DNA from: Burkholderiaceae bacterium
Lineage (GTDB): Bacteria; Pseudomonadota; Gammaproteobacteria; Burkholderiales; Burkholderiaceae_D
Length of the DNA stretch: 58,825 bases
Assembly: GCA_030158675.1 (NCBI GenBank)
Contig: JAOASL010000044.1
Location: 1-58,825 of the forward strand
Reading direction: 5' to 3'
Shown: piece by piece, positions 51,854 to 58,825 of the stretch
How positions within the stretch are numbered: position 1 is the first letter of the stretch
How the letters are laid out: each line of letters begins with the position of its first letter
Made by a program: the position numbers and the translations under genes
The notes under the pieces: model-generated
Told to the model about the DNA's origin: nothing
The model's database searches: none
The model's input: only the letters and a program-made list of their open reading frames with translations

Positions 51854-52986
51854 TAGTGCCTCTCCACCCACCAGAGCGCAGATATCGCGGCCAGCAGGAA
51901 CAATATGCTCGGCAAAGCCGCTGTTGCCAGCGGCGGCCAGGTATTCAACAAGCCGATATGCGAGAACAAGTTGTTCACCAGGTGGAAACCCATACCGATC
52001 ATGATGCCGATGAAAACTTTCAGCGACAGCCCGCCGCTGCGCGCGTGCATGTAGGCGAACGGCAGCGCCAGTACCATCATCACAATCACCGCGACCGGAT
52101 ACAAGAGCTTGGTCCACAGCGCGATCTCATACTGCTCGCTACGCTGGTTGTTCTGTTGCAGATGGCGGCTGAACTGGACCAGATCGAGCGCCGACATCCG
52201 CTTCGGATCGGCCATCAGCACGGAAAGGATCTCCGGGGTGATATCGGAATGCAGCGTGCTGGTGGCGACATTGCGTCGCTTGATCAGCTCAGGACGCAAG
52301 CGATTCATCGTGTCTGACGGAATCAGGTTGATCTCGTCCACCGCGCTCAGCCGCCATACGCCGGGCTCGACGTATTCGGCGCGTTCCGCTGCGATGCGCG
52401 TGCGCATGCGCATATGCTCGTCGAACTCAAATACGCTGATGCTGCGCACGAGACCGCCAGGATCGATCTTGCTTGCATTGATGAAGCGCGAGCCGATCAC
52501 CTTGCCGGTCACAGAGTCGCGAACCACGTCCTTCGCCCACAGGCCGGTACGGAATTCGGCGGACAAGGACGCGCCCTCGATGCGCCGCTTGAATTGCTGC
52601 CGGAAGTCGTTGGCCTTTGGCGCGACGAACTCGCCGAGCACGAAAGTAATGACCGCCAACACAGCCGCGATGCGCGCCAGCAGCAGCAACGCTCTTGCCA
52701 TCGACAGCGACGACGCGCGCATCACGGTGAATTCGGAGCGCGACGCGAACTGCGCCATTACATAGATAGTTCCGATCAGCGCGACGATCGGCATGAGTTC
52801 ATACGCATACGACGGCAAGCCCGCCGCAACGTAGATGAATGCATGTTCAAGACGGTAGGGTCCGCGGCCGATCGACCCGAGCTCGCCCATCAGGTCGAAG
52901 AACGCGAACAGCGCAAGGAAGGCAACCATCACGAACAACGATGACCGATAGATCTCGCCCGCAAAATAACGACGCAATGTCTTCAT
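51853..52986 (-). CDS. lptG: LPS export permease LptG
   Basis: A 377-residue YjgP/YjgQ-family inner-membrane subunit of the LptB2FG ABC transporter, which extracts LPS toward LptC-A-D. There are six helices, three at the N-terminus (first near FVMVAFLALFAFFDLMGELG) and three at the C-terminus. A periplasmic beta-jellyroll lies between (about 120-270). It follows lptF with a 4-bp ATGA overlap. Full length. Confidence 0.94.
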   Translation of the reverse strand: MKTLRRYFAGEIYRSSLFVMVAFLALFAFFDLMGELGSIGRGPYRLEHAFIYVAAGLPSYAYELMPIVALIGTIYVMAQFASRSEFTVMRASSLSMARALLLLARIAAVLAVITFVLGEFVAPKANDFRQQFKRRIEGASLSAEFRTGLWAKDVVRDSVTGKVIGSRFINASKIDPGGLVRSISVFEFDEHMRMRTRIAAERAEYVEPGVWRLSAVDEINLIPSDTMNRLRPELIKRRNVATSTLHSDITPEILSVLMADPKRMSALDLVQFSRHLQQNNQRSEQYEIALWTKLLYPVAVIVMMVLALPFAYMHARSGGLSLKVFIGIMIGMGFHLVNNLFSHIGLLNTWPPLATAALPSILFLLAAISALWWVERH

Positions 52987-54113
52987 GAGACGCCCTTGCG
53001 GCGAATGAGCAGCGCACGCCGCAGCCGGCCGAGCAGCCGCGCCGGATGCCAGTGACTATTGGGGTTGTTACGCCAGAAGAAAAGCAGCGCAATCAGCAGC
53101 GCCGCGATCAGATGCAGCGGCCACCAGGCAAGGCCGAAAGCCAGCCTTCCGCTGGACACATTCGCCTGCAGAATGCCGCTCATGTTGTTGTACGTAACGG
53201 CCAGAAGCAGCGCAATCATCAGGTTCAGGGTACGGCCGCGGCGCGGGTTCACGAAGCCCAGCGGGATCGCCAGCAGCATTTGCAGCAGGCACACCAGCGG
53301 AATGGCGATTCGCCATAACAGCTCAGCCTGGTTCGCACGCGTCGGCTCGGCAATCAGCGCCAGCGTCGGCATGAGCTTGGCCGATTTGTTGTCCCGCAGC
53401 TCGCGCGTGTTCGGTGCGATCACCACGGTATAGCGCTGAAACTCAATGGTGCGGAATTCATCGCTGCCGGGTGCGCCATCGTAGCGTCGCCCTTTTTGCA
53501 GCTCAAGCAGCTTGTCGCCATTGGCATCGAAAAGAATGGTGCCCTGTTCAGCGACGACGACGCTGTCGCGCCCGCCGGCGTGGCGCACGAAGACATTCTT
53601 CACATGGGTCGAATCGTCGGCCAGTCCATCGACGAAGAAAATCTTGTCGCCGTTCGCGGATTCCTGGAACTTGCCGGGTGAGACGCGCGAAATATCTTCG
53701 CGGTTGCGAAAGCGTTCTTTGTACTCCGCATAAGTACGATTGGCCCATGGCGCCAGCCATAGCGACAGCAGCGCTGTGACGATGACCACCGGCACACCGA
53801 CACGCATCACCGGCGAGATCCAGCGCGTGAGCGACAGACCGGACGCGAACCACACCACCATCTCTGAATCCTGATAGCTGCGTGCCACCACCAGCAGCAC
53901 GGACACGAAGGCAGTGAGCGAGATGATTACGGGGAGATAGCCAAGCGATGCGAAGCCCATCAGCGCGGCGACGTCGGCCGACGCCACCTTGCCCGCCGCC
54001 GCATCGCCGAGGATGCGGATCAGCATGACTGTGATCACGATGGTGAACAGTGCCGTGAAGACTGCGCCAACCGTGTTCAGCAACTCGCGGCGTATGGCGC
54101 GCTGAAAAATCAT
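52983..54113 (-). CDS. lptF: LPS export permease LptF
   Basis: A 376-residue YjgP/YjgQ-family partner of LptG. The first helix is near VFTALFTIVITVMLIRILGD, and three further helices are at the C-terminus (RIAIPLVCLLQMLLAIPLGF). A periplasmic domain carries EQGTILFDANGDKLLELQKG. It leads the lptF-lptG-cbiX reverse-strand operon and is divergent from pepA, a conserved arrangement in beta- and gammaproteobacteria. Confidence 0.94.
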   Translation of the reverse strand: MIFQRAIRRELLNTVGAVFTALFTIVITVMLIRILGDAAAGKVASADVAALMGFASLGYLPVIISLTAFVSVLLVVARSYQDSEMVVWFASGLSLTRWISPVMRVGVPVVIVTALLSLWLAPWANRTYAEYKERFRNREDISRVSPGKFQESANGDKIFFVDGLADDSTHVKNVFVRHAGGRDSVVVAEQGTILFDANGDKLLELQKGRRYDGAPGSDEFRTIEFQRYTVVIAPNTRELRDNKSAKLMPTLALIAEPTRANQAELLWRIAIPLVCLLQMLLAIPLGFVNPRRGRTLNLMIALLLAVTYNNMSGILQANVSSGRLAFGLAWWPLHLIAALLIALLFFWRNNPNSHWHPARLLGRLRRALLIRRKGVS

Positions 54114-54121
54114 TCGGGGAC

Positions 54122-54127
54122 TATAAT
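54122..54127 (+). promoter_or_regulatory. -10 element (TATAAT) for pepA
   Basis: A perfect TATAAT 31 bp upstream of the pepA start in the 39-bp lptF-pepA gap. No good -35 hexamer is seen within lptF's first codons at the right spacing. Confidence 0.45.
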
Positions 54128-54152
54128 TCCGGGGGTTTAACTAGGAGTGGCC

Positions 54153-55655
54153 ATGGACTTTAGCATAAAAGCTTTCAGCACAAAAAACGGAATCTCCCAG
54201 CACAAGACTGGCTGCGTCGTTGTCGGCGTGTACGACAACGGCAAGCTGTCAGCCGAAGCAAAGGCACTCGATGACAAGGGTGCGCTGACGGCTGCCATGA
54301 AGAGCGGCGACATCACCGGCAAGTCCGGCAGCACACTACTGCTGCACAGCAGCGCAGGCAGCGCGCGGCGCGTGCTGCTGGCGGGCCTGGGTGCCGAAGG
54401 TGGCGCCACTGACCGCAACTTCATCGCCGCGGCGCAGGCGATCGCCCGTGCGCTGTCGACGCTGGGCTGTGCTGACGCGCTGCTCGCGCTGCCGCTCGAC
54501 GCGGCCGGCGGACGGGATGCGAACTGGGGACTGCGCACTCTAGTGACATCGCTGCGTGAAAGCGTGTTCCGCAGTGATGCACTGAAGAGCAAGCGCGATG
54601 AATCCAAGTCCGGCGTCAAAAAGATCACGATCGCCGTCGCCGAAGCGCGGCAAGCCGACGCCAAGCGCGTGCTGACACAGAGCGTGGCGCTGGCCAATGG
54701 CACCGACCTGGCCAAGACGCTGGGCAACCTGCCGCCGAACATTTGTACCCCGACCTATCTCGCGACCACCGCGAAGCAGCTGGCGAAGGAATTCAAGCTC
54801 AGCATCGACGTGCTGGATCGCAAGCAGCTTGAGGCGCTGAAGATGGGCAGCTTCCTGTCCGTCACCAACGGCAGCGAACAGCCGCCGAAATTCATCGTGT
54901 TAAAGCACCTGGGCGGCAAGGCGAAGGACGCACCGGTGGTACTGGTCGGCAAAGGCATCACTTTCGACACCGGCGGTATCTCGCTGAAGCCAGGCGCCGG
55001 CATGGACGAGATGAAGTACGACATGTGCGGTGCCGCATCCGTGTTGGGCACTTTCCGCGCCATCGCCGAGATGCAGCTGAAGCTGAACGTGATCGGCGTG
55101 ATCCCGGCCTGCGAGAACATGCCGTCCGGTCGGGCTTCCCGCCCGGGCGATATCGTCACGTCGATGTCGGGCCAGACCATCGAGATCCTGAACACGGATG
55201 CCGAGGGACGCCTGGTCCTGTGCGACGCACTAACCTACGTTGAGCGCTTCAAGCCGGCGGCTGTGATCGACATTGCGACGCTGACCGGCGCCTGCGTGAC
55301 CGCGCTGGGCCATCACAACAGCGGTCTGTTCACCCGCCACGACGACGCGCATGACGCGCTGGCCATCGAGCTGCTGTCGGCCGGCAAGGCGGCGAACGAC
55401 ACTGCCTGGCGGATGCCGATCGAAGAGTCTTACCAGGAACAGCTGAAGTCAAACTTCGCCGACATTGCCAACATCGGTGGTCCGCCGGGCGGCTCGATTA
55501 CTGCAGCCTGTTTTCTCGAGCGTTTCACGCGCAAATACGCGTGGGCCCATCTGGATATTGCGGGCACCGCGTGGAAGAGCGGTGTTGCCAAGGGTTCGAC
55601 AGGCCGGCCGGTGCCGTTGCTGACGAACTTTCTGATTGGTCGCGCCGGAAAATAA
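54153..55655 (+). CDS. pepA: leucyl aminopeptidase PepA
   Basis: A 500-residue M17 aminopeptidase, hexameric with two metal ions, releasing N-terminal residues from peptides. The metal/active-site motifs are [19 protein letters not shown] and the family signature [14 protein letters not shown]. The N-terminal macro-like domain spans about 1-170; in E. coli this protein also binds DNA. The ATG at 54153 has AGGAG in front, so the GTG two codons earlier is not used. The often-linked holC does not follow here. Confidence 0.95.
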   Translation: MDFSIKAFSTKNGISQHKTGCVVVGVYDNGKLSAEAKALDDKGALTAAMKSGDITGKSGSTLLLHSSAGSARRVLLAGLGAEGGATDRNFIAAAQAIARALSTLGCADALLALPLDAAGGRDANWGLRTLVTSLRESVFRSDALKSKRDESKSGVKKITIAVAEARQADAKRVLTQSVALANGTDLAKTLGNLPPNICTPTYLATTAKQLAKEFKLSIDVLDRKQLEALKMGSFLSVTNGSEQPPKFIVLKHLGGKAKDAPVVLVGKGITFDTGGISLKPGAGMDEMKYDMCGAASVLGTFRAIAEMQLKLNVIGVIPACENMPSGRASRPGDIVTSMSGQTIEILNTDAEGRLVLCDALTYVERFKPAAVIDIATLTGACVTALGHHNSGLFTRHDDAHDALAIELLSAGKAANDTAWRMPIEESYQEQLKSNFADIANIGGPPGGSITAACFLERFTRKYAWAHLDIAGTAWKSGVAKGSTGRPVPLLTNFLIGRAGK

Positions 55656-55681
55656 GGAACGGACTCGCGACGCGAAAGAGG

Positions 55682-55728
55682 AAGGCGCTTCTGGCGCCTT
55701 CAGTTCACGGGGGAGCCTCGGCTCCCCT
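55682..55728. terminator. two tandem hairpins after pepA
   Basis: AAGGCGC/GCGCCTT (55682-55688 with 55694-55700) is followed by GGGGAGCC/GGCTCCCC (55710-55717 with 55720-55727) and a TATTTC tail. Together they probably end the pepA transcript and may face the convergent DUF6065 gene. Confidence 0.6.
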
Positions 55729-55766
55729 ATTTCATTCGCGCACAGCCACTGCATGCCTCCGGCTTG

Positions 55767-56510
55767 CTAGTCGGCTCGGCGCGGCGCCTTCAGCGCGCGC
55801 TTCAGCATATGCGTCTCTGGCGCGGGACTGCCATCCGGATGTGTGCCGCGCGAATAGTTGCGCTGCCAGCCCTGCTTCACCGTCGCAGGATCGAGGGCGG
55901 ACAGCTTGCGTATGAAGCCGTCCCGCTTGTCGCGCCACTCCGCATAGCGCCGCTGCAGGTCGGGGTCTGTGTGAAGGTCATGGATTTCCGGCTGAATCTC
56001 ATCGAGCAACACATGCCGTATCGGAACCACGAAGGCGAGCGGATCACCTTTCTCGAAGCGAACGATGCCGGGACGCGTAAAGCGCCAGTTCATTGTGAAT
56101 GGAAAAGGTAGCCAGTCGGTCTCAACCAGCCCCTCCAACGCCTGGATGCCATCCTTGATGAAATTCGGCGCGCCACGCACATCCAGTCCCCAACCGGAAT
56201 CCGTGACAAAGATATAGCCCGCGTGGAAGGTCAGCACGCCATGACCGAAATGGGAGGTCGCGATGGCATCCACCGTTGCATCACCATCGGTTGGACGAAT
56301 ACTGATTGCCGTTTTGTGATCCGCTCCGTTCCAACTGGCCTCGAAACTGCAGGGTGACAGCAATTCCCAGCCCGACGTGTTGGCAGTCACCATGGGCAGG
56401 CAGCGGTAGGCAAAACGATCCGTGGTCTGCTCCATCCAGTCGCGCCGGAAACGACCCGGGATGATCTCAAGGCAGTGCTCATGCACGGGATAAAGCTGAA
56501 ATTTTGTCAT
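55767..56510 (-). CDS. DUF6065 family protein
   Basis: A 247-residue cytoplasmic protein matching the DUF6065 family by the pattern RDWMEQTTDRFAYRCLPM (about 24-41), then TANTSGWELLSPCSFEASWN and LTFHAGYIFVTDSGWGLDVR. The C-terminal part (about 190-247) ends in a basic tail. Family members occur near secondary-metabolite or 2-oxoglutarate-related genes, but no reaction is known to me and no such neighbours are seen here. It is convergent with pepA. Confidence 0.8.
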   Translation of the reverse strand: MTKFQLYPVHEHCLEIIPGRFRRDWMEQTTDRFAYRCLPMVTANTSGWELLSPCSFEASWNGADHKTAISIRPTDGDATVDAIATSHFGHGVLTFHAGYIFVTDSGWGLDVRGAPNFIKDGIQALEGLVETDWLPFPFTMNWRFTRPGIVRFEKGDPLAFVVPIRHVLLDEIQPEIHDLHTDPDLQRRYAEWRDKRDGFIRKLSALDPATVKQGWQRNYSRGTHPDGSPAPETHMLKRALKAPRRAD

Positions 56511-56758
56511 TGGCGAACCGAATCGAATAAAGAGACGCGATTTGCAGTCAACTTGCGAGGCACTGGCAACGGCGTCTAGTCTGCACAGACAGGATGACGA
56601 ACCGTATCTTGAACTTGCCTCAACTAATGTTATTGATTTAAAACATTATTTCTATGCGATGCACAGTACTTCGCTGCGATGCGTCTTGGTAGCCGGGCGG
56701 GTAGCCATTCTGAATATATAATTTTTAATATTTATAAAATCAAATACTTAGGATTCAA
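56511..56758. promoter_or_regulatory. AT-rich divergent promoter region
   Basis: The gap between DUF6065 and xthA is unusually AT-rich near its right end. A TATAAT at 56717-56722 lies 37 bp before the xthA GTG start. No gene is visible. Confidence 0.35.
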
Positions 56759-57526
56759 GTGAAACTCGCCACCTGGAATGTCAATTCCCTCAAAGTCCGC
56801 CTGCCGCAGGTGCTGCAGTGGCTGCAGTCCACCCAGGTCGATGTGCTCTGTCTGCAGGAAACCAAGCTCACCGACGACAAATTCCCGGTGACTGAAATCG
56901 AGGCGGCCGGATATCAGGTGGCGTTCACTGGTCAGAAGACTTACAACGGCGTAGCCATCCTGTCGCGCCATCCGATGACGGAGATAGTGAAGAACAACCC
57001 GCTGTTCGAGGATGAGCAGCAGCGCATCATCAGCGCAACCATCGCAGACATGCGCATCGTTTGTGCTTATGTGCCCAACGGCCAGGCGGTCGGTGCCGAC
57101 AAATACGACTACAAGCTGCGCTGGCTGCATGCGCTGACCCAGTGGCTATCCGATGAACTGCCATCCCATCCGGCGCTTGCGCTGCTGGGTGACTACAACA
57201 TCGCGCCGGCTGACGCTGATGTGCATGACCCGGCCGTTTGGGCGGGGCAAGTGTTGTGCTCGGACGCTGAGCGTGCCGCTTTCCAGAAACTGCTAGCCCT
57301 CGACCTGAAGGATGCCTTTCGACTATTCCCGCAAGCCGACAAGCTCTACAGCTGGTGGGATTACCGGCAAATGGCCTTCCGCCGCAACAAGGGTCTACGC
57401 ATCGACCATATCCTGCTGTCGCCACGGCTGGCGGGCCGCTGCACGGCCTGTGAAATCGACAAGCTGCCGCGCAAATGGGAACAACCATCGGATCACACGC
57501 CGGTGATAGCTACCCTGACGTCTTGA
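56759..57526 (+). CDS. xthA: exodeoxyribonuclease III (AP endonuclease)
   Basis: A 255-residue EEP-fold nuclease of base-excision repair, cutting at abasic sites and degrading 3' ends. The metal motif is CLQETKLTDDKFP with catalytic Glu, then YNGVAILSRHP, the LLGDYNIAPADADVHDP segment, and DHTPVIATL at the C-terminus with the catalytic Asp/His. The start is GTG at 56759 (VKLATWNVNSLKVRLPQ), the usual family start. Full length. Confidence 0.95.
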   Translation: MKLATWNVNSLKVRLPQVLQWLQSTQVDVLCLQETKLTDDKFPVTEIEAAGYQVAFTGQKTYNGVAILSRHPMTEIVKNNPLFEDEQQRIISATIADMRIVCAYVPNGQAVGADKYDYKLRWLHALTQWLSDELPSHPALALLGDYNIAPADADVHDPAVWAGQVLCSDAERAAFQKLLALDLKDAFRLFPQADKLYSWWDYRQMAFRRNKGLRIDHILLSPRLAGRCTACEIDKLPRKWEQPSDHTPVIATLTS

Positions 57527-57836
57527 TCGCTTTCACAGGTTTCCGTCGACTGAGGCATTTTCGCCATACCACCCGTCACTTCGATGCTCTATTTGCCATT
57601 TTTGGCAGTAAGTGGAACATTTTTACGACAAATTTCACTTACTTTTCGCTGCGGTATGGAATGTCCCGCAGCACGGGATGACGCGGCACCCTGCGGCAAG
57701 GTGGCCAAGCGTCGCATTCTGTCGAGACCGGACATTCTGTAACGGCGGGTAATCGGTACGACTGCATCGAGTCTGGCCGCAGCGCTCATGCGACACGGAA
57801 AGGCTCGTGCCCGTCCTACTTCTGGTGGACACACGT
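57527..57836. other. 310-bp region with hrpII-like box and inverted repeat
   Basis: TTCG at 57560-57563 and 57580-57583 are separated by exactly 16 bp, the hrpII/PIP-box pattern. AGTAAGTG (57607-57614) and CACTTACT (57636-57643) form an 8-bp inverted repeat. A stop in frame at 57750 limits the upstream extension of the following gene. No other gene is supported. Confidence 0.45.
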
Positions 57837-58825
57837 ATGACACAAGAGGCCCTGCAAGCGCATGTCACACTGACGCATACCGTATCCACGTCGTTACCAC
57901 CGGCCGCGGATACGGCTCACAAGCCCCATGGATTCGAACGGAAGCCAGGACTGCTGAGTCATCTCAAAGAGCGTTTTTCCAACCTGAAGGCAAAGATCGA
58001 CGAAGGCCGTTCACGAGCAGCGAGTACTCGTCCGCCGCCACGCATGTCCACAGCCAGCTGGACTTCCCTCACCTCGCACATCCGACGAGGCAGTTCAGTC
58101 TTGCGACCTTCAGCCCGTTCGCGTGGTAACTCGGCCGCTCGCTTCGATAATTTGATCGTCAAGCCAGAGGTCGATAAGCAGCGCAATATCGAGCGCCATG
58201 CCAGGCTGCTCAATGCGATAAAGACAGAGCCGAGTTCGTCCTTTCAGAAGCTGGATCCGGACCAGCGCAAGCAAGTATTGACTGCATTGGATGTCTGCAC
58301 CGAACTGTCGGACGCAGCGCGTGGTCCAATGGAAGGCCTGCTGCTACTGAAACAGTGCCTTGATGATATGTACTCAGCAGAGTCGCAGCAGAACGCGGAG
58401 AACGGCAGCCGCCGAACCTCGGTCGCTCATGACAAAATGCAGTATGAACTATTTATACTCAAGGGAGCTTGCAACAAACTTCTATCAGCCCTGATCACCC
58501 AGGCGGACGCTCAGCCGCAGAACACCAAGGCCGCAAAACCGGAGCCGACGAAATCAGCCAGTGCGACAATGCAACAAGGCACAAAAGAGGTCGATCAACC
58601 TGCCTCACCGGTCGCCGACTTGGCGAAGCCGGTCGACCAGGAAGCTGCGGCGCCGGGCCATATAAAGTCTGTCGATCCGGCGATTGCTGAATTTGATGAA
58701 CTCGATCTGCTCGCCATGGATTTGCAAAAACCGCTTCCTATGCCAGCCACAAAGACTGCCGCACCGGTCGATCCGGCCCTCGCTGAGTTTGATGAACTTG
58801 ATCTGCTCGCCATGGATTTGCAAAA
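57837..58825 (+). CDS. partial repeat-bearing protein, candidate secreted effector
   Basis: An uninterrupted frame of 329 codons that runs off the window; the end is missing. I recognise no family. Residues 1-110 are Ser/Thr/Arg/Pro-rich and disordered-looking, with no Sec signal, as in type III effector N-termini. Residues about 115-235 look alpha-helical (for example KLDPDQRKQVLTALDVCTEL and MQYELFILKGACNKLLSALI). Residues about 236-278 are an Ala/Pro/Lys-rich linker. From 279 on there are 32-residue repeats with the core EFDELDLLAMDLQ. GGTGG lies 8 bases before the ATG; GTGs at 57807 and 57825 are possible alternative starts. Secretion is a hypothesis. Confidence 0.55.
   Translation, partial: MTQEALQAHVTLTHTVSTSLPPAADTAHKPHGFERKPGLLSHLKERFSNLKAKIDEGRSRAASTRPPPRMSTASWTSLTSHIRRGSSVLRPSARSRGNSAARFDNLIVKPEVDKQRNIERHARLLNAIKTEPSSSFQKLDPDQRKQVLTALDVCTELSDAARGPMEGLLLLKQCLDDMYSAESQQNAENGSRRTSVAHDKMQYELFILKGACNKLLSALITQADAQPQNTKAAKPEPTKSASATMQQGTKEVDQPASPVADLAKPVDQEAAAPGHIKSVDPAIAEFDELDLLAMDLQKPLPMPATKTAAPVDPALAEFDELDLLAMDLQ
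58671..58825 (+). repeat. 96-bp tandem repeat inside the terminal gene
   Basis: Two copies start at 58671 and 58767, so the period is 96 bp (32 codons). Over the 59 bases visible in both copies I count about five mismatches, mostly silent or conservative. The second copy is cut by the window end, and more may follow. The encoded core is VDPAxAEFDELDLLAMDLQ. Confidence 0.85.

Noticed and set aside
57788-58129. 113-codon frame overlapping the terminal gene
   Set aside because: It is in another frame, ends early and is Arg/Ser/His-biased; the long frame starting at 57837 continues to the window end with repeats.
1-58825. CRISPR arrays, integrase/att sites, prophage genes
   Set aside because: No regularly spaced direct repeats of CRISPR form, no integrase or phage structural genes, and no direct repeat at the tRNA-Arg 3' end elsewhere in the window was noticed.

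Overview
The window looks like a chromosomal segment of a Burkholderiales betaproteobacterium, most likely Oxalobacteraceae (Herbaspirillum/Noviherbaspirillum/Herminiimonas-like). This is inferred from the mostly high GC content, class I PHA synthase next to PhaR, the CysB-linked cysI-DUF934-cysH-cysD-cysN-cobA order, ispD/ispF next to mfd, and lptF/lptG divergent from pepA. Most of it is core chromosome. The accessory parts are a low-GC secreted-protein gene (36.8-38.8 kb), a glycosyltransferase locus (47.4-51.4 kb) and an unfinished repeat-bearing gene at the right edge.

Layout. 0-5.4 kb: tRNA-Arg, a small exported protein, ompR-envZ with an OmpR-like repeat upstream, then a reverse-strand rubrerythrin / HdrD-GlpC-like Fe-S protein / DUF3501 operon behind a Fur-like box. 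5.4-13.9 kb: ispDF, mfd, serB, a PLP lyase and rimO. 14.0-16.5 kb: phaC and phaR without phaA or phaB. 16.6-22.1 kb: pgeF-rluD, bamD, yaaA, a PIN protein and a methionine-type aminotransferase. 22.2-34.4 kb: acyl-CoA and detoxification genes (two GSTs, enoyl-CoA hydratase, kinase-like APH protein, three acyl-CoA dehydrogenases, MaoC hydratase, haloacid dehalogenase, SDR), plus a SUMF1-fold protein without the catalytic cysteines and a thioredoxin remnant. 34.8-38.8 kb: DUF3149 peptide, orphan membrane histidine kinase, AT-rich FG-GAP/RTX protein.

38.9-46.9 kb is a complete assimilatory sulfate reduction locus: cysB divergent from a TauE/SafE permease, then sulfite reductase, DUF934, APS/PAPS reductase, ATP sulfurylase (cysDN) and the siroheme methyltransferase cobA. 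A perfect 12-bp inverted repeat lies in the cysB-permease gap. A CbiX-type chelatase at 51.5 kb could complete siroheme synthesis.

47.4-51.4 kb carries a polyprenyl-phosphate sugar synthase (GT2), an ArnT-like transferase (GT83), a GtrA flippase and a YdjC/NaxD-like deacetylase. This is the toolkit for adding a free amino sugar to lipid A, as in Francisella flmF2/flmK/naxD and Bordetella lgm. It is preceded by four CGTCA repeats at exact 11-bp spacing with a -10-like hexamer behind, which resembles a Pho box. gtrA lies antisense between the two forward genes and shares bases with both neighbours.

51.5-58.8 kb: cbiX, lptGF, pepA, a DUF6065 protein, exodeoxyribonuclease III, and a long reading frame running off the window that ends in nearly identical 32-residue acidic/leucine-rich repeats. 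A TTCG-N16-TTCG element (hrpII/PIP-box pattern) lies upstream of it, making it a candidate secreted effector.
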